Origin: Paracoccaceae bacterium
Lineage (GTDB): Bacteria > Pseudomonadota > Alphaproteobacteria > Rhodobacterales > Rhodobacteraceae
Reading direction: 5' to 3'
Length of the DNA stretch: 64,000 nt
NCBI GenBank assembly: GCA_028284705.1
Contig: JANQRE010000004.1
Coordinates: 62,001 to 126,000, forward strand
In this document: positions 20,175 through 28,241 of the stretch, in pieces
How positions within the stretch are numbered: position 1 is the first letter of the stretch
Layout: the number at the start of each line of letters is the position of its first letter
Program-made: the position numbers and the translations under genes
The notes under the pieces: generated by a model
What the model was told of the DNA's origin: nothing
Database searches by the model: none
What the model saw: the letters and a program-made list of their open reading frames with translations, nothing else

Positions 20175-20546
20175 ATGGCTTATCTGACCGACCGCAAACG
20201 CGCCGAGGGCATGGGCTCCGCCAAATCGGGGACGGAGCATCACTGGAACATGACGGTGTCCTCCGCGGCCTTGGTGATCCTGGTGCCGCTCTTCATCTTC
20301 ACCTTCGGGCGGATTTTGGGATCGTCTCACGCCGAAGTGCTCGCCTATTTCGCGCGGCCTTTCCCGGCGATCGTCGCAGGCCTCACCATCATCGTCGGTT
20401 TTTTGCATTTCAAAGGCGGTGTGCAGGTCCTGATCGAGGATTACGTGCACGGGACGCTTCGCAAACCGCTGATCATCGCGATGATCTGTCTTTCCTACGC
20501 TGCGGCGGGCACCGGGCTTTTCGCCATCGCCCGCATCGCGCTTTGA
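20175..20546 (+). CDS. sdhD: Succinate dehydrogenase membrane anchor subunit
   Basis: A 123-residue anchor with three helices. The start MAYLTDRKRAEGMGSAKSGTEHHWNMTVSSAALVILVPLF matches alphaproteobacterial SdhD. HFKGGVQVLIEDYVHG in the middle carries the D-Y pair that lines the quinone site. It starts 10 bp after sdhC with a GGAG-type site and is followed by sdhA. Confidence 0.93.
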   Translation: MAYLTDRKRAEGMGSAKSGTEHHWNMTVSSAALVILVPLFIFTFGRILGSSHAEVLAYFARPFPAIVAGLTIIVGFLHFKGGVQVLIEDYVHGTLRKPLIIAMICLSYAAAGTGLFAIARIAL

Positions 20547-20558
20547 TCGGAGGCCGAT

Positions 20559-22367
20559 ATGGCTGCTGAATACGAATATGAGACCCACGAATATGACGTG
20601 GTTGTGGTTGGCGCCGGTGGGGCTGGTCTTCGGGCGACGCTTGGCATGGCGGAGCAGGGGCTGCGCACGGCTTGCGTGACGAAGGTGTTCCCGACGCGCT
20701 CCCACACGGTGGCGGCGCAAGGGGGCATTGCGGCATCTCTGGGGAATATGGGCCCCGACAGTTGGCAGTGGCATATGTATGACACGGTCAAGGGCTCGGA
20801 TTGGCTGGGCGACACGGACGCGATGGAATATCTCGCCCGCGAAGCGCCCAAGGCGGTTTATGAACTAGAACATTACGGCGTGCCGTTTTCCCGCACGGAA
20901 GAAGGCAAGATCTACCAACGCCCCTTCGGTGGTCACACGACTGAGTTCGGTGAAGGCCCGCCCGTCCAGCGCACCTGCGCGGCAGCGGACCGGACCGGTC
21001 ACGCGATCCTGCACACGCTTTATGGTCAAAGCCTCAAGCAACAGGCTGAATTCTACATCGAATATTTCGCCATCGATCTGATCATGTCCGAGGACGGGCA
21101 ATGCACTGGCGTTCTCTGCTGGAAGCTCGATGACGGCACGCTGCATCTCTTCTCCGCTAAGATGGTCGTACTGGCCACGGGTGGCTATGGCCGGGCCTAT
21201 TTCTCGGCCACTTCGGCCCACACTTGCACCGGAGATGGCGGGGGGATGATTGCCCGCGCAGGGTTGCCGCTTCAGGACATGGAATTCGTGCAGTTCCACC
21301 CCACTGGTATCTACGGTGCGGGTTGCCTCATCACCGAAGGTGCACGGGGTGAAGGCGGTTACCTCACCAATTCCGAAGGCGAGCGCTTCATGGAGCGTTA
21401 TGCGCCGACCTACAAAGACCTCGCCTCCCGCGACGTGGTCTCGCGCTGCATGACGCTGGAAATCCGCGAAGGGCGCGGTGTCGGCGAGAATGGCGATCAC
21501 ATCCACCTTCACCTCAACCACCTGCCACCAGAGACATTGGCGCAGCGTTTGCCCGGTATCTCGGAAAGCGCGCGCATCTTCGCAGGCGTGGACCTCACCA
21601 AAGAGCCGATCCCGGTTCTGCCCACCGTGCACTACAACATGGGCGGCATCCCGACGAATTACTGGGGCGAGGTGCTGTCACCGACGAAATCCGATCCCGA
21701 CCGCGTCGCACCGGGCCTGATGGCCGTGGGCGAGGCCGGCTGTGCCTCCGTGCATGGTGCGAACCGACTGGGTTCAAACTCCCTGATCGACCTCGTGGTC
21801 TTCGGTCGCGCCGCGGCGATCCGCGCAGGGCAGATCGTCGATGCAGAAGCGCCGAATCCGCCGGTCAACCCGATCTCAGTCCAACGGGCCCTGGATCGCT
21901 TCGACAATCTCCGCCACGCAAAAGGCGCTGTACCAACCGCGGCGTTGCGTCTGGAAATGCAGCAGACCATGCAGGCCGATGCCGCTGTCTTCCGTACCGA
22001 TAAGACCCTCGCTGAGGGCGTGAAGAAAATGGACGGCGTCGCGGGCAAGATGGAGGACCTCGAAGTCACCGACCGCAGCCTCGTCTGGAACTCCGATCTG
22101 ATGGAGACGCTGGAACTCGCCAACCTCATGCCCAACGCGGTCGCCACCATCGTCGCCGCCGAGGCCCGCAAGGAAAGCCGCGGCGCGCATGCGCATGAGG
22201 ACTACCCCGACCGCGACGACAAAAACTGGCGCAAGCACTCGCTGACCTGGTTCAAGGGCATCAAACCCAAGCTCGACTATCGTGGCGTGCATCTCGATCC
22301 GCTCACCTCGCACAACGAGGGCGGCATCGATCTCAAAAAAATCGCCCCGAAAGCACGGGTCTATTGA
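20559..22367 (+). CDS. sdhA: Succinate dehydrogenase flavoprotein subunit
   Basis: 602 residues, full length. Covalent FAD is expected at the His of [16 protein letters not shown]. The FAD Rossmann loop is [20 protein letters not shown]. Substrate-site signatures are [23 protein letters not shown] and [22 protein letters not shown]. It oxidises succinate to fumarate and passes electrons to SdhB. Its TGA stop overlaps the start of the first lipoprotein gene (TGATG), so sdhB is not adjacent. Confidence 0.98.
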   Translation: MAAEYEYETHEYDVVVVGAGGAGLRATLGMAEQGLRTACVTKVFPTRSHTVAAQGGIAASLGNMGPDSWQWHMYDTVKGSDWLGDTDAMEYLAREAPKAVYELEHYGVPFSRTEEGKIYQRPFGGHTTEFGEGPPVQRTCAAADRTGHAILHTLYGQSLKQQAEFYIEYFAIDLIMSEDGQCTGVLCWKLDDGTLHLFSAKMVVLATGGYGRAYFSATSAHTCTGDGGGMIARAGLPLQDMEFVQFHPTGIYGAGCLITEGARGEGGYLTNSEGERFMERYAPTYKDLASRDVVSRCMTLEIREGRGVGENGDHIHLHLNHLPPETLAQRLPGISESARIFAGVDLTKEPIPVLPTVHYNMGGIPTNYWGEVLSPTKSDPDRVAPGLMAVGEAGCASVHGANRLGSNSLIDLVVFGRAAAIRAGQIVDAEAPNPPVNPISVQRALDRFDNLRHAKGAVPTAALRLEMQQTMQADAAVFRTDKTLAEGVKKMDGVAGKMEDLEVTDRSLVWNSDLMETLELANLMPNAVATIVAAEARKESRGAHAHEDYPDRDDKNWRKHSLTWFKGIKPKLDYRGVHLDPLTSHNEGGIDLKKIAPKARVY

Positions 22368-22687
22368 TGCGGAGTGGCGTTCTGACAGGAATCGTCTTTC
22401 TGGCCGGTTGCGCAACCGCGCCGTCCTCCGATCTGGAAGCCCCACAAGACGAGCCGACGCAAGCTGCAGAGCAGGCGCTGCGTGTCATGGCCGAGGCGCA
22501 GTTTCCGGGGCAGGATACAGGCGCGATTGCAAATTGCGGTATCCTCAACACCACAACGGAGGAGTTGCAGACCTTGGCGGGTTCGGCCACCGAAACCGAT
22601 GCATTCCTCGCGCGGGCAACCGCGGCGGGTGTGTTGTCCAAGCCCGAAACCCGCGCCTGCATGGCCTCAAACGGGATCGTCCTATGA
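22367..22687 (+). CDS. Small lipoprotein 1 of sdhA-sdhB insert
   Basis: A 106-residue lipoprotein: signal [15 protein letters not shown], with the lipidated Cys at residue 15. The mature part has AEQALRVMAEAQFPGQD, then NCGIL, and ends RACMASNGIVL, giving two extra cysteines. Three of the following genes share this plan. The start overlaps the sdhA stop and the end overlaps the next start by ATGA. Function unknown. Confidence 0.8.
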   Translation: MRSGVLTGIVFLAGCATAPSSDLEAPQDEPTQAAEQALRVMAEAQFPGQDTGAIANCGILNTTTEELQTLAGSATETDAFLARATAAGVLSKPETRACMASNGIVL

Positions 22688-22986
22688 GACCGCTCCTTGC
22701 GATAGCCATTTTGGCGTTAGCAGCCTGTGCCACTCCGTACCCGCCTATACAGACGGAATCACCAACTGTAACGGCTGAACAGGTTCTTATGTTTGTCGCA
22801 GAAGTTGAATATCCCGAAAGCGATGTTTGGGCATTTGCGGCATGTGGCGGCACTAGTCTATCGAGCGAGGAACGTTCGCGCTTGGAAGCCGTAAATACCG
22901 AGACAGAGGCGCGTGTTCTCGCTTTGGACGTAATCAATAAGCCGGATACAATTATGTGTCTTTCTAAGGAAGGGATCACATTATGA
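22684..22986 (+). CDS. Small lipoprotein 2 of sdhA-sdhB insert
   Basis: A 100-residue lipoprotein: MRPLLAIAILALAAC, with lipidated Cys15. Mature part: TAEQVLMFVAEVEYPESD, then ACGGT, ending IMCLSKEGITL, the same two-cysteine plan as lipoproteins 1, 3 and 5 but quite diverged. Base composition is more AT-rich than its neighbours. ATGA overlaps occur on both sides. Confidence 0.78.
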   Translation: MRPLLAIAILALAACATPYPPIQTESPTVTAEQVLMFVAEVEYPESDVWAFAACGGTSLSSEERSRLEAVNTETEARVLALDVINKPDTIMCLSKEGITL

Positions 22987-23330
22987 GACCGCTCCTCACC
23001 CTATCGATCCTGACCCTCGCCGCTTGCGAACCGACCACGCCGACCGTCTCTGACGTTCCAGGACCGGTTGTCGCCGACACCTATGTGGCACCGACCGACC
23101 CTGTCAGCCGTCAGGCCGAACAAACTCTGCGCGCCATCGCGGCCGCAAAATATCCCGGACAGGACGCCAGGGTGATCGGCAATTGCGGTATCCTCATCGC
23201 CAACGTGACAGAGATCGAAACCCTCGCCTCAGCCGGACCCGGTGTGCCGTCCTCCATCGCCATTGCCGATGCGGTCTTCGCCCGCAAGGAGGCGCAGGCC
23301 TGTATGAGCAGAAACGGGGTCACGTTGTGA
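22983..23330 (+). CDS. Small lipoprotein 3 of sdhA-sdhB insert
   Basis: A 115-residue lipoprotein: MRPLLTLSILTLAAC, lipidated Cys15. The first seven bases of the reading (ATGAGACCG) repeat those of lipoprotein 2, as in a duplication. The mature part has AEQTLRAIAAAKYPGQD, NCGIL and QACMSRNGVTL, closest to lipoprotein 1. It overlaps both neighbours by 4 bp. Confidence 0.8.
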   Translation: MRPLLTLSILTLAACEPTTPTVSDVPGPVVADTYVAPTDPVSRQAEQTLRAIAAAKYPGQDARVIGNCGILIANVTEIETLASAGPGVPSSIAIADAVFARKEAQACMSRNGVTL

Positions 23331-23626
23331 GATCGACCGCGCTCATATTGCTCCTGACGCTCGCGGCCTGCGCCCCGGTCCCGGTGACCCGCGACAAAGC
23401 CGAGGCGCTGTGTCTTGATGAGGTGCGTCAGGCCGATGGCGTCTCCGGCACGGTTGGTGTCGGCGTCGGTACGGGCGGGGCGAAAGCCAAGGGCTCGATC
23501 ACCGTGACCGACCGTGTGTTCAACCCGCAGACGGAAGAGGAATTCCTGGCCGAGTGCATCGACCGCCGGGTCAGCGGCAAACCGGCGCCGACCACTGTGG
23601 GCATCACCATCGGGGCCAAGACATGA
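23327..23626 (+). CDS. Small lipoprotein 4 of sdhA-sdhB insert
   Basis: A 99-residue lipoprotein starting with GTG inside the stop overlap GTGA. The signal RSTALILLLTLAAC places the Cys at residue 15. The mature part differs from the other four: VTRDKAEALCLDEVRQADGVSGTVGVGVGTGG, then ECIDRRVSGKPAPTTVGITIG. It has its own two cysteines and a Gly-rich strand region. No family recognised. Confidence 0.75.
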   Translation: MRSTALILLLTLAACAPVPVTRDKAEALCLDEVRQADGVSGTVGVGVGTGGAKAKGSITVTDRVFNPQTEEEFLAECIDRRVSGKPAPTTVGITIGAKT

Positions 23627-23937
23627 GACACCTGCTCCTCCTGATCCCCTTCGCCCTTGCCGCCTGCGACACGCCGCTTGCCGATCAGATCGCCCGCGAT
23701 CAGGCAAAGAAGGCGGTGAACCCCGTGCTCGCGCAACGCTTCCCCGGCGTGCCGCTGGAGCCCGCCACAAACTGCGTGATCGACAATGCCAGCGCGTCGG
23801 AAATTATCCAACTTGCCAAAGCCGGGACGACGACCGTCAGCCAGACGGATGTCAACCTGATCATCGAGATCGCGACCCGTCCCGACACCATCACATGTCT
23901 GCTTGAGGACGGCATCACGCCGTTCCTGAACGCTTAA
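23623..23937 (+). CDS. Small lipoprotein 5 of sdhA-sdhB insert
   Basis: A 104-residue lipoprotein: MRHLLLLIPFALAAC, lipidated Cys15. The mature part (AKKAVNPVLAQRFPGVPLEPATNCVID, ending ITCLLEDGITPFLNA) again follows the plan of lipoproteins 1-3. It overlaps lipoprotein 4 by ATGA and ends 12 bp before sdhB, whose own site follows, so the series is cotranscribed with sdhB. Confidence 0.8.
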   Translation: MRHLLLLIPFALAACDTPLADQIARDQAKKAVNPVLAQRFPGVPLEPATNCVIDNASASEIIQLAKAGTTTVSQTDVNLIIEIATRPDTITCLLEDGITPFLNA

Positions 23938-23949
23938 GGAGCCTCATCC

Positions 23950-24729
23950 ATGGTTCAACTGACCCTGCCAAAAAACTCCCGCATCCAGACCGGGAAAACC
24001 TGGCCCAAGCCTGAGGGCGCCACGAATGTGCGCAAGTTCCAGATCTATCGCTGGAACCCCGATGACGGGAAGAACCCGCAGGTCGACACCTATTTCGTCG
24101 ATCTCGACAAATGCGGGCCGATGATCCTCGATGCGCTGATCAAGATCAAAAACGAGATCGACCCGACGCTGACCTTCCGCCGCTCCTGCCGCGAAGGCAT
24201 CTGCGGCTCCTGTGCGATGAATATCGACGGGATCAACACGCTGGCTTGCATCTATGGCATGGATGAAATCCAAGGTGATGTGAAGATTTACCCGCTGCCG
24301 CATATGCCGGTGGTCAAGGACCTGATCCCCGATCTCACCCATTTCTACGCCCAGCACGCGTCGATCATGCCGTGGCTGGAAACGAAGACGAACCGTCCGC
24401 AAAAGGAATGGAAGCAGTCGATTGAGGACCGCGAAAAGCTCGACGGGCTTTATGAATGCGTGATGTGTGCGTCCTGCTCCACCTCCTGCCCGTCCTACTG
24501 GTGGAACGGTGACAAATATCTCGGCCCCGCCGCGCTTCTGCACGCCTATCGCTGGATCATCGACAGCCGCGACGAGGCCACGGGCGAACGGCTCGATGAC
24601 CTCGAAGACCCGTTCAAGCTCTACCGCTGCCACACCATCATGAACTGCACGAAGACCTGTCCGAAGGGGCTCAACCCCGCCAAGGCGATTGCGCAGATCA
24701 AGAAGATGATGGTGGAACGGGTGGTTTAG
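23950..24729 (+). CDS. sdhB: Succinate dehydrogenase iron-sulfur subunit
   Basis: 259 residues, full length. The [2Fe-2S] ligands are in [15 protein letters not shown], the [4Fe-4S] and [3Fe-4S] ligands in [16 protein letters not shown] and [21 protein letters not shown]. It carries electrons from SdhA to the quinone site. A GGAG site precedes ATG 23950. It ends the operon and is followed by a large palindromic element. Confidence 0.98.
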   Translation: MVQLTLPKNSRIQTGKTWPKPEGATNVRKFQIYRWNPDDGKNPQVDTYFVDLDKCGPMILDALIKIKNEIDPTLTFRRSCREGICGSCAMNIDGINTLACIYGMDEIQGDVKIYPLPHMPVVKDLIPDLTHFYAQHASIMPWLETKTNRPQKEWKQSIEDREKLDGLYECVMCASCSTSCPSYWWNGDKYLGPAALLHAYRWIIDSRDEATGERLDDLEDPFKLYRCHTIMNCTKTCPKGLNPAKAIAQIKKMMVERVV

Positions 24730-24732
24730 AGC

Positions 24733-24824
24733 GAAATCGGTTTACCCTGCAACAGGATGCATCGCTTAACGCGTTGAAATCTATGATTTCAGGCAGCGTT
24801 AAGTGATTCAGGTTTACCGATTTC
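24733..24824. repeat. Nested palindromic element after sdhB
   Basis: Outer arms GAAATCGGTTTACC (24733-24746) and GGTTTACCGATTTC (24811-24824) are inverted with two mismatches. Inner arms GCTTAACGC (24764-24772) and GCGTTAAG pair next, and a central TGAAATC/GATTTCA hairpin (24775-24791) closes the structure. It lies between two convergent genes and may be a dispersed palindromic repeat serving as a terminator. Confidence 0.65.
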
Positions 24825-24841
24825 TGCTTTAGACCCGTCTT

Positions 24842-25390
24842 TCAGTCCTCGAAAATCCCGGTCGGCTTGCCGTCGATTGTCTCGGTGTTCTTGCGCCGCC
24901 AATAGTCGCGCACGCCGTCCTCGCCCATCTCCGCGTAGAAGGGTTCCAACTCGACCTCACCCCGCGCCCGCTTGAATTCCATGATCGGCACGCCGGACCC
25001 GCAGGAGGTTTGCACCAGGTCGATCTCCAGGTCGAAAATCTGCCGACTGCCCGCGAGTTTCGGAAACTGGCCGATCATCTCACCCCATGCCGCATCGCGC
25101 GGATGGATGACGCGGGCCTGACCGTAGACCCGCAAGATGCGCGCATCACCTTCGAAGGCGCAGAACATCAAGGTCATGCGCCCAGTGGCCTGCACATGTG
25201 CGGCGGTTTCATTGCCACTGCCACTGAGGCTCAGCCAGGTGATCCGGTTGTCATCGATGATCCGCAGGGTATCGAGGCCCTTGGGCGAGACATTGACCCG
25301 GCCCGTTCGGTCCGCTGTGGCCACGAAGAACATCGGCTGCTCTTCGATGAAACGCTTCAAGGTTCCGTTCAGTTTCGACCCGGTTGCCAT
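24842..25390 (-). CDS. Pyridoxamine 5'-phosphate oxidase-like flavin protein
   Basis: A 182-residue split-barrel protein. The amino part FIEEQPMFFVATADRTGRVNVSPKGLDTLRI and WLSLSGSGNETAAHVQATGRMTLMF is the FMN-binding half of the PNPOx-like fold. EGDARILRVYGQARVI completes the barrel. Such proteins bind FMN, F420 or heme; which one cannot be told. It converges with sdhB. Confidence 0.85.
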   Translation of the reverse strand: MATGSKLNGTLKRFIEEQPMFFVATADRTGRVNVSPKGLDTLRIIDDNRITWLSLSGSGNETAAHVQATGRMTLMFCAFEGDARILRVYGQARVIHPRDAAWGEMIGQFPKLAGSRQIFDLEIDLVQTSCGSGVPIMEFKRARGEVELEPFYAEMGEDGVRDYWRRKNTETIDGKPTGIFED

Positions 25391-25439
25391 GGGAAATCCT
25401 CACAAATTGTCAGCGCATTTGATGGCGCTTTCCACGAGC

Positions 25440-25685
25440 TTACCAATTGCAGGACCGAAGGTGGATAGATGTCGCGGCGTGATGTGATGTCGGCACCTGC
25501 TGGGCGTCGTGCCGCGTCAGGCCGATGTCTTTGAGGTCCCGATCCGAAAGCCCCGCGAGCTTTGCTCGAGTGGCCGCCGCACCCATGGCCGCGGTCACGC
25601 GTGTATGCAAGGCTGCGATGTGAGGGACGATGCCCGCTGAGAAGCTGCCAAACCCGGTCGTGGTATTTTGTGCGATGTACGTCAT
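25440..25685 (-). CDS. DUF1127 small protein
   Basis: An 81-residue protein with the DUF1127 signature LAGLSDRDLKDIGLTRHDAQ. The GGAG site at 25693-25696 favours ATG 25685. DUF1127 proteins are common in Alphaproteobacteria, and some are linked to RNA turnover and phosphate or C/N metabolism. It is divergent from the HxlR regulator. Confidence 0.8.
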   Translation of the reverse strand: MTYIAQNTTTGFGSFSAGIVPHIAALHTRVTAAMGAAATRAKLAGLSDRDLKDIGLTRHDAQQVPTSHHAATSIHLRSCNW

Positions 25686-25858
25686 GATCAATCTCCTGTG
25701 TCAGACTGTGAATTCGTCTGATGCAAACCTGCCATGCGCGCTGACCGGGGACGTAGTGTAGAAAATGAACCGCCGCCGATACAGTTTCTGTACTAGGTCT
25801 GTCTCGCTTCCCTGAGCTATGATGGACCCGAAGTCCCCCGAGCGAGGAGATCGACCCC

Positions 25859-26563
25859 ATGTCCGCAAAACCCTATGGGCTTTATTGTCCCACCTCGAAG
25901 GCCTGCGAGATCCTGATGCCGCGTTGGACCATTCAGATTCTGGGCGAGCTTTGGGGCGGCTCGTCGCGGTTCAACGAAATCAAACGCGGCCTGCCCGGTA
26001 TCTCGCCAACGCTTTTGACGAAACGTTTGAAAGACATGCAGGCGCAAGGCTTGCTGGAACGGGTCGAGGATAAGGCGACCGGCGCAATCGACTATTTTCG
26101 CACCGAAAAGGCAGCGGAACTGGATGATATCATGATTGCTCTGGCGAAATGGGCGCAGAAACACGTGCAAGCCGAGGTCGCGCTCGAGGATCGCGATGCC
26201 GATCTTCTGATGTGGAACATTCGGCGTCAGATCAACGTGGCGAAGCTTCCCGCCCGGCGCAACGTGATCCGCTTCAACTTCTCGGATGCGACCTCGCCCG
26301 CATCGACCTATTGGGTCATCACCAAACCGGGGGAGGAGGTCGAGCTTTGCGCCAGCGACCCGGGCTTTGACGTCGACCTCTTTGTCGAGACCACCGTGCG
26401 CGTGTTCACCGGCATCTATCTGGGACGTATTTCCTTTGAGTGCCAGATCGACGAAGGCACGTTATTTCTCAGCGGCGACAAACGGCTCATCAGGACCTTC
26501 CGCGAGTGGCTCGTCTTCAGCATGCATTCCGGCTATGAGGCCATCGCTGCCGTACCTGCCTGA
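25859..26563 (+). CDS. HxlR-family regulator with SCP2-like tail
   Basis: A 234-residue regulator. Residues 1-100 are an HxlR winged helix (CPTSKACEILMPRWTIQILGELWGGSSRFNEIKRGLPGISPTLLTKRLKDM). The rest, about 105-230, resembles a SCP2 sterol-binding-type fold (VIRFNFSD, WVITKPGEEVELCASDPGFDVDLFVETTVRVFTGIYLG). A GAGGAG site precedes ATG 25859. It likely controls the divergent DUF1127 gene or itself; the signal is unknown. Confidence 0.85.
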   Translation: MSAKPYGLYCPTSKACEILMPRWTIQILGELWGGSSRFNEIKRGLPGISPTLLTKRLKDMQAQGLLERVEDKATGAIDYFRTEKAAELDDIMIALAKWAQKHVQAEVALEDRDADLLMWNIRRQINVAKLPARRNVIRFNFSDATSPASTYWVITKPGEEVELCASDPGFDVDLFVETTVRVFTGIYLGRISFECQIDEGTLFLSGDKRLIRTFREWLVFSMHSGYEAIAAVPA

Positions 26564-26677
26564 TCGGGCGCGCGGCTCAGCCTTTACGCCGGCTGCACAG
26601 TTCCTGCACACCCTCTCCGCGATCTCCTGCACAAAACCATGGTCTGACCTCTGACAACAATAACAGAGGTGACTGTG

Positions 26678-28093
26678 ATGAAATCTATCGGCTTCCGCTT
26701 CCTGATGGTCGGTCTGATGACCGTTCTGATGTTTATTCCCTTGTTTCTGGCGGGCGAAGTGATCGATGATCGTGCGGATTACAGCCGCGAGACCATCCGC
26801 ACGCTTGGTGAAGAATGGGGCGGGGCGCAGCTCATCTCCGGGCCCCAGATCGTCATCCCCGTGAAAGGCCCGGTCACCCGCACTGAAAAACGCGAAGTGG
26901 TGGTGCGAGAGAACGGGCAGAACGTCACCAAATTGCAGGATGTGGAAGTGACGCGGGTAGAGCGGAAATCGCCCATCTATGCCTATCCGGATGCATTTCA
27001 GATGGCGCTCACCACCACCAGCGAAGAACGCGCGCGGGGGATTTTCAACGTCCCTGTATTCGTGGCCGAGGCGGACATCTCGGCCCGGTTCGATTTCGAG
27101 GCCATTGCAGAAGCCGCCCATTCTGACGAGACGATCCTCTGGGACGAGGCGCAACTGCGTGTCACCCTGCGCTCCAACAAAGCGCTGCGCGGTGCGGCTG
27201 AATTGCGCGCCGATGGGCGGCGTGTGCCGATGGAGCCCCTGACCACCACCCATCAGGCGGGCATCCGCGCTGATCTCGGTGATCCGCGGGAAATCTCGAA
27301 TTTCGCCCTGACGCTCGGATTTAATGGCGCGGGCCGCTTTGAGGTGACACCCGTGGGCCGCGACACCACGCTGGAAATGGCCAGCGACTGGCCGCATCCC
27401 AGCTTCTCCGGCACCTTCCTGCCGACCGAGCGGGAGGTGCGTGAGGACGGGTTCACCGCCTCGTGGACGATCCCGCATCTGGCCCGCGCTCTGCCGCAGA
27501 TCGCCCGCCACGATGCCGATCCAGAGGCGCGCAATCTCAGCGCGTTCGGCGTGACCTTCTACCAGCCGAATGATTTCTACCAGAAGGCTTACCGCGCCGC
27601 CTCCCACGGCATTCTCTTCATCGCGCTGACCTTCCTGACAGTGCTTTTGATCGAGGATCGCACCGGTCGCGGCACCCATCCGGTGCAGTACATCTTCATC
27701 GGTCTGGCGCAGTCGATCTTCGTGCTTCTTATGGTCGCCTATGCCGAGCAGATCGGCTTCGGCGCGGCCTATGCGATCTCAGCGGGCGCGACCATCGCGC
27801 TGCTCACAGCCTTTGGCTATATGGGCCTGAAACTGGGCCTACGCTCACTGGTCCTGGGTGTGATGCTGATCGTGCTCTACGCCGTACTCTACCTGATCCT
27901 GCGCAGCACTGACTATGCGCTGATCGCCGGCGCAACCCTCGCCTTCGCAGCACTTGCTGGCACGATGTACCTGACCCGCAACGAGAACTGGTACGGCGAG
28001 CCCGGCAGCACGCTTATCGACTGGCTGAACGGTACAACGAACCCCAAACCTGCCATCCCTCCCCAAGAGGCAGGACCCCAGGGGGCCACGTAA
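26678..28093 (+). CDS. creD: Inner membrane protein CreD
   Basis: A 471-residue protein with one amino-terminal helix, a large periplasmic part and five to six carboxy-terminal helices (SHGILFIALTFLTVLLIEDRTGRGTHPVQYIFIGLAQSIF, then others). KRAASHGILF-like and HPVQY-IFIG-LAQ motifs are typical of CreD. ATG 26678 lies 9 bp after AGAGG. CreD expression responds to envelope stress or beta-lactams in other bacteria through CreBC; no creBC genes are nearby. Confidence 0.92.
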   Translation: MKSIGFRFLMVGLMTVLMFIPLFLAGEVIDDRADYSRETIRTLGEEWGGAQLISGPQIVIPVKGPVTRTEKREVVVRENGQNVTKLQDVEVTRVERKSPIYAYPDAFQMALTTTSEERARGIFNVPVFVAEADISARFDFEAIAEAAHSDETILWDEAQLRVTLRSNKALRGAAELRADGRRVPMEPLTTTHQAGIRADLGDPREISNFALTLGFNGAGRFEVTPVGRDTTLEMASDWPHPSFSGTFLPTEREVREDGFTASWTIPHLARALPQIARHDADPEARNLSAFGVTFYQPNDFYQKAYRAASHGILFIALTFLTVLLIEDRTGRGTHPVQYIFIGLAQSIFVLLMVAYAEQIGFGAAYAISAGATIALLTAFGYMGLKLGLRSLVLGVMLIVLYAVLYLILRSTDYALIAGATLAFAALAGTMYLTRNENWYGEPGSTLIDWLNGTTNPKPAIPPQEAGPQGAT

Positions 28094-28241
28094 GCCTCGT
28101 CCCGGGCTTGACGTGACCTGACCCCCCTGGTACCGGCGCCGGTCCGCATCGCAGTTCATCTCTCCCCAGAGGATGCTGCGGTGCGGGCCGGCAATCTCTT
28201 TTGCACTGAAAAGGCTGGGGCAGCAGGCGCGCTTCTGTTTC

